A stretch of DNA of 64,000 bases, taken from positions 128,218 through 192,217 of the forward strand of contig QLIY01000037.1 of assembly GCA_003260075.1 (NCBI GenBank), read 5' to 3'. Made by a program: the position numbers and the translations under genes. Shown here piece by piece: positions 39,701-53,100 of this stretch (the stretch's first letter is position 1; each line of letters begins with the position of its first letter). Source of the stretch: Phallusia mammillata (lineage: Eukaryota > Chordata > Ascidiacea > Phlebobranchia > Ascidiidae). The notes beneath the pieces were generated by a model. It saw only the letters and a list, made by a program, of their open reading frames with translations, was not told the DNA's origin and did no database searches.

Positions 39701-42700
39701 CACTGCATTCGTCCGACATGGCTCTAGCTTTGAATCGCTACATGTGCCACAGTGTCCTTCCACTCATAATACGACACGTGGAGCTTCTCGGTCAATCACA
39801 GCACCGCGTCGTGCTCCTCGACCAAGTACTGCACACTGTGTATCGCATGTCCCGAGCAAGAGCGCTCACCAAAGCACAGAAGGAGATGATCAGTGACTGT
39901 CTGGTGGCTGTTGCCGGGTAGACTGCCTTTTTTCGCTTTAGCTGATGCTGGAAAAAAATGCCTTGAATTGTTGTGAATATGTAGACATAAATGTGGTTAC
40001 CTACATTGTGAACATATTACAGCCATTAAGTTCATAAATTTACGTAAACTTGCTGCACAAAAAGTTTAGGTAGCCTTGTCTTGGTTAAATCTATTTTGTT
40101 GGCTGAATCGCATTAGGCTTTAAACGCTTATGTTTTGGACTATTGATATCGCGTACACAGTTTGCTAAGGATTTTTTCTTGTAGGGTTTTGCGGCCTTCC
40201 TTGTTGCAAGGTTTACTTCGCAAATTGACCTTTGATGTTCCAACCCTTACTGAGGAAACCTACATTCCAATTAGGGTAAGTAAGTCCGGTAAATTATTCT
40301 TATTACCAGTTTGGATAGTTCGGTGAAAGTATGGTCTTAAAAAATTATAATCTTATTCAACACGATGTCAATATATTCTGAAATGCTAGTGACTTGTTCT
40401 TCTTGAAAATAATTTTTTTTCAATTTTTTTTACTCGAGGGTAAATCGTAAGCTCTAACCACAAACTAACAAGCTGAGGGTATCTGACTAAGGTTTCAGCA
40501 AATGTAAAAAAGTCCACTCTAAAGCAAAATAAAACTAAGCGGTATGTTTTTTCTGGTTGAAGCAGGTTTTTTTCCTACAGGTCTATTTTTGATTTACTGA
40601 TTAAATACGAGTACGTTTTCAGCTTCTTGCCCAACATTACACTCGCTGTTGGAAATATTACTACTTGCAAGATGGATGTGTGGAGTTTGGGTTCGCTACT
40701 GATGAAGAAAAACATCTCACGATGGTTTTGTTTTGGGGACTGTTCGATTCTTTGTCGAAACGGGTATAATTTAAAAAAACTGGGTTTTGTCCGCTGATAA
40801 AGGAATAAAAACAAATAAACAAACAAACAACACACAACTCTAGAAAATGAGATTAAGTTTGGATCCAACTCTTTGTATAGATCTATTTTCAATTTTGCGT
40901 TGAAAGAAGAGAAAAAAAAATCTGTATAACTGGGTCTTTTCAATACAAATTTAACCAAGTTTCCTTGACTGACAGGAATACGAACATGAGTTGTTCTCGA
41001 AAGTTCTTCCCTGCCTTTGTTCGATCGGTAACGCACTTCCACCCGACTATGCTCTCTCGCCAGCCATGGAGAAACTCCGTCAGCAACCTTCACTGGACGC
41101 TGATGGAAAGTTCAATCCAAAACCGGTCGACACGAAAGGGTGAATTGAAGATATAATTTCTGTGAAAATTTTATGGTATCATTATGTTATGCAAAAAGTT
41201 GGGGGGCAAACGGCTTAGCACAAAACGTACACAAAACGAGTTTTAATCTTGGCTCGGTCATTGTTTTATCTGATTCCTAATCAAACCAAATTTCTAGAAT
41301 AAAACTTTTTTTAAAGTCGGTAAAGATGTTTTGAGGGTATTTGGCAAAGATTGACCCGGGTCAGTTAATTGTTGTTTAACTTAACTACAATGTTTACACA
41401 GAATCATTGTTCCTGAACGACTTGAATCGTTTGTGAACAAATACTCGGAGCAATGGCACGACACATGGGCTTTGGACCGATTCTCGGCTGGTTGGTCGTA
41501 TGGACCTCAATATTCCGACCATCTCAAACAACATCCACTGCTGAAGCCGTACAGGTTGCTCAGTGACAGGGTAGGAGTGATAATTGTTTAGGGGGTGTTT
41601 ATGGCAAAATACGGGACCGTTTTTTTCGAAAACGAACCTCTCGATAAAACGTCTTTTTGCTGGTGTCTCTATATTTATGATGATTTTAAAACGGTTGTAA
41701 CTGGAAGGCAAAAAGCGGATTTAATTTAATTCGAAGACATTTTGTTAACGTTGTTGTATATGTGCATGGCCTAAAAATTTTGGCATTTACCAAATCTACA
41801 AAGAACCATATGAATATGGAGTGGTGTAAAAGTGAAATCAATTATAAAGTGTAAAACATTTAATGGAAAAGCTAAGCTAGTCCCGACGTCTAAGGGTCGA
41901 CCAAGACTTTCAAGTTGAATAGGGTTGCAAAAACCCAGATACGTCCATGTTTCAACCGTAAATGTGCATTTATCAGGAAAAGGATGTTTACCGACCCACA
42001 GTACGTGAAGGTTTGAAAACTCTTGATGCTTGGGGTTGGTCGATCAGCAAAGTGAAGGAGACTGCAGAATCCTTCAACCAAACTGCCACTAAAATACGAT
42101 GTTCCTCACAAAGTACCATGGTAAACCATAAGTTTTTTATACATTTTTTAGAAAAATTGTGAACAACAATACCCAACGTTATACAGTAAATCTCGCTTTA
42201 TCCGGACTCGTTTTGGACCAGAACGTTTATCCGGAATAGGCGAAGATCCGATTAACCGAATCCGGTTTAGTCGAGTTTACTGTATTCGCCATTGTACTGC
42301 TACATTTTTTCTTCAATCAGAACCTCAGTGATTCCCCGCACGGTTATTCCCCTCGGCCCTATGATCTTAGCGGCGTTTCGCTAAGTCGGGAAATGGCCAC
42401 TACTGCGGAGATGTTGGCTGAAAACTTCCACCTGGCTTGGGCCAAGAAGAAAATTAGCGAGATGGAGGCAAAGGCTACTGCCGCGCAGGCTTCGGGACAA
42501 CCAGTTCCCGCAGCGGCACTCACTCCCAACCCGATGTTGGTACCATACGACCGACTTACTGCAAAGGAGAAAGAAAAGGACAGAAACAAGGCGTACGACA
42601 TGCTCAAGTTCTTGCAGGTAATTTTTTTAAAGGACCCATGTACACTTTTTTGTAGTGAAGCCTTTTTTACTTTAATGTTTGTCAAAACCTAACCACTCTG

Positions 42701-44086
42701 TATCTGAAATAATACGCTTGTTGTTTCACTAATTGTAGAAGAAGAAAAAACAACCTTTAATTAGGTTTAGGTTACGGACTGTTTTTTGTGTGTGCTAGAT
42801 ATTTGTAAAAATTATTATGCCTATGGATAGCTACACTGGGAAAAAGTACATTTTCACACATTTGGCCGTTAAGTTATTTGCATAAGTTAATTGTAAATAG
42901 GTTGCAGAATGGAAACACTGTAGACAGTTTCTTCTTTCTTGGTGTGGCAACAGCGAGCGTTTTGAGTTTTACTGTAAACATTCGTATTTTTGTAGTTTCA
43001 AAACTACATGCTGAACAAGGAAGAGAAGGATGAGGTTGAACTTAAATCTTCGGTGGAAAAACGATTTTCATCGATGCTTTTGTCAAGACTGCTTGGCTAT
43101 GTCGACGAGGTAAAAAATGTTGTTACTTTACTTCAAAATTAAAAAAAAATATATTGACTGGGATTTAGTATGAAAAATAAGCCATAACCCACAAAGACGT
43201 AGTTTAACTTTATTACGATATTTGTTTTAATATTCTTATACAACGACATTTTCTAATTTGGCTGCACAATGACTAAACAAACAATAAATGATTGTACGTA
43301 TTGTTTTCGCATCCAGGCCTCAAAATACATCACCTCTATGATTCAAGCGATCGAGGCAACAAAACAACGTCAGCAAGAATCCATCATGATTGGGTCGATG
43401 CCCCTCCCAGTTGGACTTCATGACGTCACAGCCTCTGATGACATCAAGTTCTTTGCAAAGGTAACTACGTTTCTTAAATCGGCAGAGCTTTCATGGAGGT
43501 TATATCTGCATTTAAAAAAGCACGTATTTAGTTTAATGGTGAAAATAGACGTAAAAAGCGATATGCTTTGATTTTAATCGTTTCGGCAAATGCTCATGCC
43601 ATCATTAGTGATATGAAGGCCACATCAATTACACCCGTTTACATTCACTTGAGTCATTATTGGGCCGTTATTTCACCATTAAACTTCTGAACAGATCCGT
43701 ATTTAGTGTTCCAAATATTTGATATTTCGAACCATTTTTATTCACCGCATTATTTTTTACAGGTTGCTCTTCCGTTTATTGACTCCTATTTCAAGACGCA
43801 ACAGATCTATTACGTCACAGTAGCTGGTCGCGCCAATGAAGGAATGTCCTTTGCATCAAACAAAGAGAAAGAATCCGTTACCATGTAAATACACAAATGT
43901 TTGGTTGTTTGTGAATTGCAATTTAATGCACTGTGTTGTTTTCAGATTATTCTGCAAGATGGCGCTGTTGATTCGCCAGCGAACTTCATTTTTTGGTATG
44001 AGCATAAATAATAGAAAAAAAGTGTTTTCTCGAAAACTACACAAAGTTCAGGGTTGATGTAAAACACATGTTATATATATATATAT

Positions 44087-44158
<72 letters not shown>

Positions 44159-47100
44159 TATATTAATTTATCGTGCGCGTGGTGTGTACGGGTACATTAA
44201 ACTATCATTTGTTCCTTCAATAGAAATTTTATCCTATCTGTTCACCAAAAATGAATTTATTCCCTGCGTCATAGTCTCTGTGACATAACGACTACATCAT
44301 TGCCCTGTTCTTATATACGAGGTTTCCAGCTGTGTCAGTTTCCAAATTAAAACCTGCTGCTCTATGTTGTAGGCGTTGATGCTCAAGTTGCCATCAGCTG
44401 TATTAAGGTGCTAGCTGAGTGTATCGACGCATCGTAAGTATTAGTGTTCATCATATTCTTTTTAATCTTTTTGTCAGCCTGTACCAAAGTTTGCATATCA
44501 TGTTGTAATTGGTTTTACAATAAAAAAATTGGCAATTTTACTCAGCGCCATTTTTTTACAGGACTGTCTCAAAATCGTGCCCGGAACAAGTCAAGCAATC
44601 ACTCACGACGTTTTTCAACAATGCTGCTGAAGATCTCAAGAAAATGCTCAACTACATTCGCAGGTAGTTCCATCTTGATTTAGTAATCTTTGCGAAACAT
44701 TTTATTATGTCGCCACGTTATTCCTTAAATTTGAAAATTTGAAAATCTACATTTAAGAGTTACTGAGACAATAAAAATTTTCTAAGATTTAATTTGTAAT
44801 GCTTGATTTGCTTGATGTTTTTCTTAGGCTTGGTACTTTGTTTGTTCTTCAGGTTTGAAAACTGTAACAATATTCCAGCTACAACATTCACTTAGTGTAC
44901 TTTTTAGCACAGTTTTACAACTGTAATTAGTTCATTCAATAGCAATATTATCCTACCTGATTTGTTGTAACAAACACAAAAACGTTAAGGATTCCTTGAT
45001 CCTTCTAAAAGTCGTCTAGTCTGAAAAAGGAAGTTTTTTTTAAGACTTCAAAACTGTTTTAATAAATTGTCCCCAAATTCTCCATATTCTCGCATTTACA
45101 TTTGATCAGCATATTTGTATACATAAATCTAGTGGTCGAGTGGATCGCCTTCAGAAGATGATGACGGGAGCACAAAACACGAGTTACGTCACGCACTGTT
45201 TACTTCCGGTTCTCACAACTCTCTTCAGCCATCTGGGAAAATACAAGTTCGGAAAAGACTTGTTGCGTAAGAACATGTTTTAAATCTTTACCTATACAGC
45301 ACCTTTAAAATATGTACCTATGTAGTGGATGAAATACAAGTCGCTTGCTACAGAATATTAAATGGACTTTATAGTCTTGGAACTGGAAAAGCAGATTACG
45401 TTGACAGGTATGGTGTCAATATTTTAGTTTTTGATATTTTTTTCTCCGGGCAACTGTATGGCATGTTAATACCAATGTGTTTGTTGTTTTACCAGATTGC
45501 ATGAAAAGGGAAGTCGTCGGTTTTCATTGAAACGAGTGGAAGCCATATTCGAAAAGTAATATGTTTTGGAAAACTATGTGTTTATACCCACTTTTTGCAA
45601 CGAATTTTAAATGTGTAGGATTCACGCGGAATAAAATATTACCTTTGCTCTGAACAGCATTGACATAACATGAAATTCAGACACTTTTTTATACTTTTCG
45701 AGAAATAGATTTATCGTAACGCTAAGTTTTGACAAGACATTAATGTCAATACCGGTTTTAGTCTATGTAACAAGTAATGTTTTTGAAAACCAAACTTCAA
45801 ATTAAATATTTTTTGCCCTCTTTGACAGTCACCGTTCGCAAGTTGGAGAATGTTTGGCGGCTTTCGCGAGCGCTTTTCCAGTTTCGTTTCTCGAACCTCG
45901 CCTCAATAAATTCAACGCTTACTCAATCTACAACATTCTCAGCATCAAAGACAGAAAAAGTAAGTTCTGTAGCATCGATCTGTTTTGTCCCATAACGATA
46001 TGAAAAGATCCTGAGCCACCAAGATTTGTGCAGCCATCTGCATAGTTGTAAATATTATTCAATTTTTCAATTCGAATTAAACGTGGTTACAATAAAGGAC
46101 AAGTTTGCTCCAATTCTGTCAACATTTCAGAACTATGTAAGAGCTTTCCGTTGGTCATAACGAAAGTTTAAGGAATAAGCTGTTAACTTTTTACTAATTG
46201 TTTTTTTCAGTGCTTGGACTTCCATCGAAATTGGAACATCTCACTCCCCGTCTTCCAAACCTTAACTCGTTACTTGCTGATATTGGCAGACTTGCTGAGT
46301 CAGGGGCAAAATATGACGAAGCACCCGAGATGATTGACATCATTCTACCAATGATTTGCAGGTAAATGATGTAAACATCATTGCCCAAAATACAAGTCTA
46401 ATAGCTATGACACCCACACAAAAAAAAGTTTTTCTGTGATTTACAGTGATGTCATTTCCGGGTTATGCTTTTTGAAGCCCCGAGGCACTTAGGCCTTATT
46501 GCTTCATCCAGTGTCTCGTGACTGAAAACTGAAAGATATATATTTTTTATTCAGGCAATATTTACAGTAATGCAGTTCGTACATTAATTTATACGCTGAT
46601 ACGTTACTAAAAATTCAGCTATGTTTCTGCTGTACCTCCTTTCCTTGGATGTTCTTATGATGTGCTTATTTTACCCGATGGTTAAACAAGCTCTTTACTA
46701 GTTGCTGACGCGAATGCAAAGCTAACGTCGACATTTGGACTTGGTTACATGGATTTTCTTTTTTGGTTTAGTGCTTTTTCGATTTTTACATATTTTCCGT
46801 GAGAAAATAAGTTTTCGTAAAAACTCGTAAAAATCACAAAACAAAAATAAAGTAAAGAATTTTCTGCAGTGGTTTTTAAACTTTTCTAGCATGCGGCGCA
46901 ATAAAAAAAACCATCAATAAAAAGTAAATGGAAAAATTGGACACTGCACAAAATCTTTAACTCTTGTGTTTTTTTTCAGTTACCTGACACAGTGGTTGGA
47001 CCAAGGTCCCGATTTTGTTCATCTGAACGCGAAGAATAGTGAAGTCGAAAATCCGATCGAAACCGATTCGGCAGCACCAGGTGGTTGTTCCACAATCGTT

Positions 47101-50100
47101 GCTAACGAAACGATGATCAACCTGCTGAAAGACGTGCTCAGGTTGATCCACAATAACCTCGGAATAGACGAAGCTGATTGGATGAGGCGAATCGCGGGTG
47201 GGTTATATGAGTTCAAAATGGTACCAGATTTTTCCTTTGTGAGAAACTTTACACCTAAAACACACGAATTTATATGGCAGCTTGTATATTGTCAATATAT
47301 TTTGCTAATTATCCGTACAAGTGATAAGCTACTTATATGTAATAGGTCAGTGGTCGGCAACCGCCGGTCCGCGGCCCAAAACACGAGTTACGTCNNNNNN
47401 GGCAACCGCCGGTCCGCGGCCCGGTACCGGTCCGCGAGGAGTTCGTTACCGGGCCGTATACTTTTTTAGGTTATGGCTATACAACATTTTGCCCATGTAT
47501 CCCGGGGGATAAACTTACTTTGGCGTTTTCTTTGCTCAAATTTGTAATTTTTTTGAAGACCGGTCCGCGATAAAATTTCAGTTTCATAAACGGTCCGCAG
47601 TGCAAAAAAGGTTGCCGACCCCTGTAATAGGTAAACAGAATTAAGGGATACAAAACTTGCTGGTGATATCAGTGTTTTCTTTTATTTCCTATTTGCCTAT
47701 TTCAAACTATAAAGCGTATATGTTTTTTCAGTGTACACTTTGCCAATCATGGTCCGCAACGAGCGTGGACTCCTTGAAAGCCATTTTCTCCCAATCCTCA
47801 ACAAGACGCTGAAAAAACTTCGGCAGACACGTGACCTAGAAGAACAGGTATGACGTCATGCTTAATTCGTAATATTTATGCTACATAGAAACCGTTTTAC
47901 GGCGTTCAATGGGCGACAATAACAACATGATCGTTAGTAAGCGCATGTGTTTATTTGCCCATGTGGACTTCGAATGTTGTGTCTCATTTTTAAATTGTTA
48001 AACTATTAATAAACGTATCCTTGTTATAAGCCATGTATTCAGTTTTAGAAGTTTGAGTTTTATTTGTCAGTTTTTTGTGTTTATATTTTTATATTGAACA
48101 TATGCCTTCTGTTGTCCTATTAAGACAGTGGTTCCCAACCTTTATCGACGAAAACCCCACTACACAATTTAACACATTTTGATTCCTCCCAAATAGACTA
48201 AATGGTAGATGCTAAACCACACAAAGATTATTGAAAATTGGGTCTTTTATCAACTTCACAGGTTAAATTTCCAGAGCTGAAGTGTGTATTTACAAACCAC
48301 ATGTACAAATGAAAGTAAATTCCTCCCTCAAGCTTTAATGTTCTCTTCTTGGGCGGAATTCTTCCCTGTTGTGGAACCACTGTATTAAACTAAACTAAAT
48401 CATACATACGCCTATGCAATGCATCATATTCTTTTTTTTTCCAAAAAGCTAATTGGAGTTTTACACATGTAACTATGAACTGTTTGTTGCATGTTTTTAA
48501 TCATGTCATAATTTCGCTCACAACCTTTATATAGTTGGCAAGTCACCATGGCAACCCGAGCAGCGAACTGTTAAACATCGTGAGTATGACGTGTGCAGGC
48601 ACGTGACAAAATCCGAGATTTGCCACTAGTGTTTATCTGCATGGGTTTCCTTTGTTTAAAGCAACAGCGGTTTAGCTGTTTTGCTATTAAACTGGTTTTG
48701 AATTTGTGGGAAATATCACAGAACATATTTTCCCAGTTTTGAATAGTTGACACCGTTATACTTTTTTGCTGTGCCATAAAAAAGTAGCAGACCAATTTGG
48801 GCTGTTGATTTAAATTGCACTTTCTGCAGTGTGCTGTTGCCCACTTTTTTACCAATTGTTACCGACTTGTTGTTTTGAACGGTTTTATTACAGAGTGAAA
48901 CTAGATTGACGTACAACTAGATTACATCTAAAAAAAAACGCATGAGAATTTGTGATAGTTTTGAAAAAAAATCGATATATATTTAAGTCTCTTTTATGTT
49001 AAACATGCTCTGAAACTGTGCATGCCTTTAACCTGAGTACCTTTTAAATTTTAGGTGAAATACGAACAGCGAGTGAGCGACGTTTCTGACTTGGAGTTGA
49101 TTATGTTGGAGGATTACGGGATTCTGGTTCGAGATCTTTACGCTTACTATCCACTCCTTGCTCGGTTCATTGACATCTGCAAGTCAGTGCAAACTCTTTC
49201 TCCAGGATTCTACACATAACAATAAGTTTCATAATTATATAAGCCGGCATCAAACATTTTATGTTGCTGATACTTTAGATGTACGTTTTAACGCGTCAAA
49301 AACAAACGCTACATGAGCCAAAACAGGGATCGGCAACTTTTAAACGCCGTGTCCAATTTTCTTGCCACGTAAAATAATAACGACTTGGAAAGCTGGCAAT
49401 GTGATGGTTTTAAATACTTAAAACAAACATAATGCAAAAATCACTTTACGTGGCATGAAAAACCATTTCGCTTTCCGACTGTGTTAGTGGAAACAACTAA
49501 CAGAAAATCATTCTTTTCAGGTCAAACTGGATTGCTGAGAAAAATCAAGCGGCAGTTGAATTATTCCAACTCGTCTCTGAAATCTTCGTAATCTGGTCAA
49601 AATCCTTGGTAGGTTACCTTCCATATTAAACCAACACAAATGTACTTAGTTATGCGTTCTATAATATTCCTCTCAACTTACAGAACCTGCGTCGTGAGGA
49701 ACAGAACTTTGTGATCCAGAACCAGATCGACAACATGTCAGTATTGACTGCTGATAAGAGCGCTGCTCCAAACGCCGCTGGATTATTGGTTAGTTTCCTT
49801 TATTGTAACCTTCTTCAAATATTACCATTATTATTCATCATCCCCCAGTTGTATGTTTCGCCGCGATCCAGCTGTTAAGGTGGAAGTTTTTTTTTTAACA
49901 TTCCTGGCCGTCCTGTGATTTACAATGCAAAATACGCTTTTAGAGCATAGGTTATTTCCTTGAAGGATCGTAAACCTCTGGGGGATCTGTGAATGTGCTG
50001 TAAGGAGCCATAAACCTAAAATTACTTTTTTTATAATCCACCGTAGGAACTGCAAAAACTCTACTGCAATGGTTCGCGTTATTTGTAATTTAGTAATACA

Positions 50101-53100
50101 CTATAATAGTGTCTATAACGTTTTCTTCTAAACCTGCTCATGTAACTGACCCGGCAGGTTATAGAAATCTCATGGCCCGGGAGTGTATTCATATTTTTTT
50201 CACTTAGGGTAAAAATTAACATTCAAATATTGGTATGTGTTTTTTTCTTAAATGGAGTCCATCGACTATCGCAAAGCCGCACAGACTTCCCTCCAAATTT
50301 AAGTAACCCTGATCCAAATTCAAAAAACCCTGAAGTGACAAAACTAATGACTTGATTCATACAGGCAAGTCGTCGTACGGTGAAACGTCGAGGTGACCGT
50401 TACTCAGTTTCCACTTCTCTCATCGTGGCTTGTGTGAAACGTCTTTTGTCTGTTGGACTCAACGTGGGAATGGCTGGTGATTATACGCTGGTACAGGAGG
50501 CCAAAAGCAAGTTCCACAAACGCGAATCTGACGAAGACATTCGCGAATTTCTTTTATCCAACCTTACTACGGAACCAGTGCTGCAGGTATAGAGGTGTTG
50601 GTTGATTGTGAAACTGTGGTGAGATACGAAATATATTTTTTGGCGTTTTGAATGATGCACATGAGATATTTGCATTGTTTGTTTATGACTTTCAAATATT
50701 CGAAAGGAGGGTTAATTTTAACATTTTCATTTCCCAACATTTTTAAAAAGGAGAGGTAATTTCAACATTCCCAAAAAATTATGTATTCTTAAACAACGTT
50801 TTTCCTCCATCTGCTTCTTCATCAACAAATTTCTTTCTGTATAAGATGGTGTCTTAAAAATGTGTCCCAATACTACGAACCAACCTTCATTTTTTAGGTA
50901 AAGTTTACGATTTAAAAGCAAATCTGTTTAATTATATTTCTTTTATCTGCAGGAATCTGCAAAGCAAGCTGAATCCGACGAACTGCAAGCTTTGACTCGG
51001 AAACGCGTTGATTGGCTGCTTGAGATATCACGTGTTCAGTATCATCTTTACATGGTACGTGATTGTCTTGCCATCAGTGCCTTTGCAATATTCCTAGCGC
51101 CCCTATTACGACAACGATGTGTAGCTTACATACCTACACCTAAACAAAACTTGTTTTACAATTGAATGCAATGAAAATATTTTTTCGTCTGGTTTAGGTT
51201 GAACATCCATCAAAATCACGACGAGCAGTTTGGAGAAAACTTATGTCGAAGCAGAGAAAACGAGCAGTGGTGTCCTGTTTTAGAATGGTTCCCCTCTACA
51301 ACCTGCCCACGTAAGTAGACCTAATTGATTGCGTTACCACTAAAACTAAATCCCACCAGTTAGACATAGCAGAAAGGCAACTATTTTCACGTTTTTGTAC
51401 AGCCCGTTTGAAAACAGTTTTGCCTCAACTTAGCCCAAGGAGGTAGCTTTTTGTTGTTAATTCTTTCATCTTGGGCAGAATTTGGTTGAAGTTCGTAGAA
51501 TTCGAAACAAGTGTAGTCTACTCACAGAACAAAGGCATTTAACGAAAAGCAATGCAATAGGCTACATGAGTTTGGGAGACAAATTCACGATTCTCCAACG
51601 ACTAATATTTTATCTGCCACATGTAGACACAGAGTTTCGAATTGCTTCTTAAGCATCTACATGGAAAACTGGCTGACCAACGATGAACAGGAAAAATGCG
51701 CCCTCATTGATATGATTTCGGTATAAACCTGCAGCTGAATGTTGTAAAATTCCTGAACGTTTTATTGAATGGGGCATGATCCACAATTGAGAATTGTTGG
51801 TCTGTCTGTTTGCATTAAAGAGCTGTCTTGATTTAAGCGGGAAGCCTGGCCAATGTTAATAAACCTTTGGTTTGTGATCTAATTGTAACTTAGTTAAATT
51901 TGCAATAATTTTCAGATGTGATAAATTTGCATGTAGCACTTGATGTTATGTTTTTTATATTGCCTGACAGCGTCAACTGTACAGGTTTATTTGTAAAACG
52001 AAGTGGACTTGGGGCTATACTTAGTGTAAACACATTCAAAGTCAATTCATGAGTCGTACTCGAAGGAAGAAAGAAACTTCCTAGCTTTCCCGGGTTTAGA
52101 TTTTCGCCTTTCTGAACAAAGTTTCTCATGATTTGTGACAGCTTATGGATTTGATCAATGAAAACTTATGACTTGCTAATATACGTAAAGAAAATGATTG
52201 AGAATTAGCTAGCAACCCTAAATAAAGCTAAAACTTCAATATGACTTGGGTATATAAATCGAGCAATTCTTACCGCTTAACACAGACACAAGGCGATTTC
52301 ACTTTTCATCGAGACTTACGCAGACCGTTGGGTGAGCACAGAAAAACAGCCTTTATCAATTCGATTTTTCAGGGCTATATACAAGGTACCAAAAATGCAC
52401 AAGCTTAGCAAACGCGCTTCTCCGCTGTCAAATTTATCAACGCTTCTCTAATCTTACAACGCCTTTGCAGCTTCCCATTCACTTAAAACCAAACGCTCCC
52501 ATGTTTTTGGCCATTGGGTACGCGTATTTCATGAATGGTGGTAAGCATGATCGCTGTGATGTTGTTTTTTTTGGTTTGCAAAGGCAACAGCAAGGTTTCC
52601 TGTCTCTGTGCGCGCTTGTCTAAAGCCAGCTGAGTTCATGGTTTTTAATCACCTCTACCTAGTTTATGTATTTGCTTGCCTCATTTGGTGCATGCATGTA
52701 TGGTGTACGTCGTTGGCAATGCTTGAGATTGTTATCACAGTTGATACTGTAACTTACCTTGCATGAAATCATATTTTAAAAGCATTGAAAAAAGAGTTTT
52801 TTTCATAAGATTATTTTCTCTTTTTTTCTAATTGATATCTGTAAGGTGTTAATAAAAGACCTCCAGGATGTAAAATAAAAATAATGTCAATAAAAGACCT
52901 CCAAGATGTAACATTGATAACTGTAAAACTTATCTTTGAAAGTCGACTTTATTGAACAAACTTATATTGACCATGTTACCTAAAGCCGGGACAAGACGAC
53001 GGAACTGAAGGTTCGACACCGCCCTCATCCGATCCACTTCGCCAACTCATCCAGGTTTTCAGCATGGCAGCAGTCACGTCACAAGGGTAAGGACGCGGTA

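Noticed and set aside
40575..41093. 172-residue open minus frame, longest minus frame in the RyR region
   Set aside because: It runs antisense across two well-supported RyR exons (60 and 61), shows no protein similarity and has no splice or promoter support.
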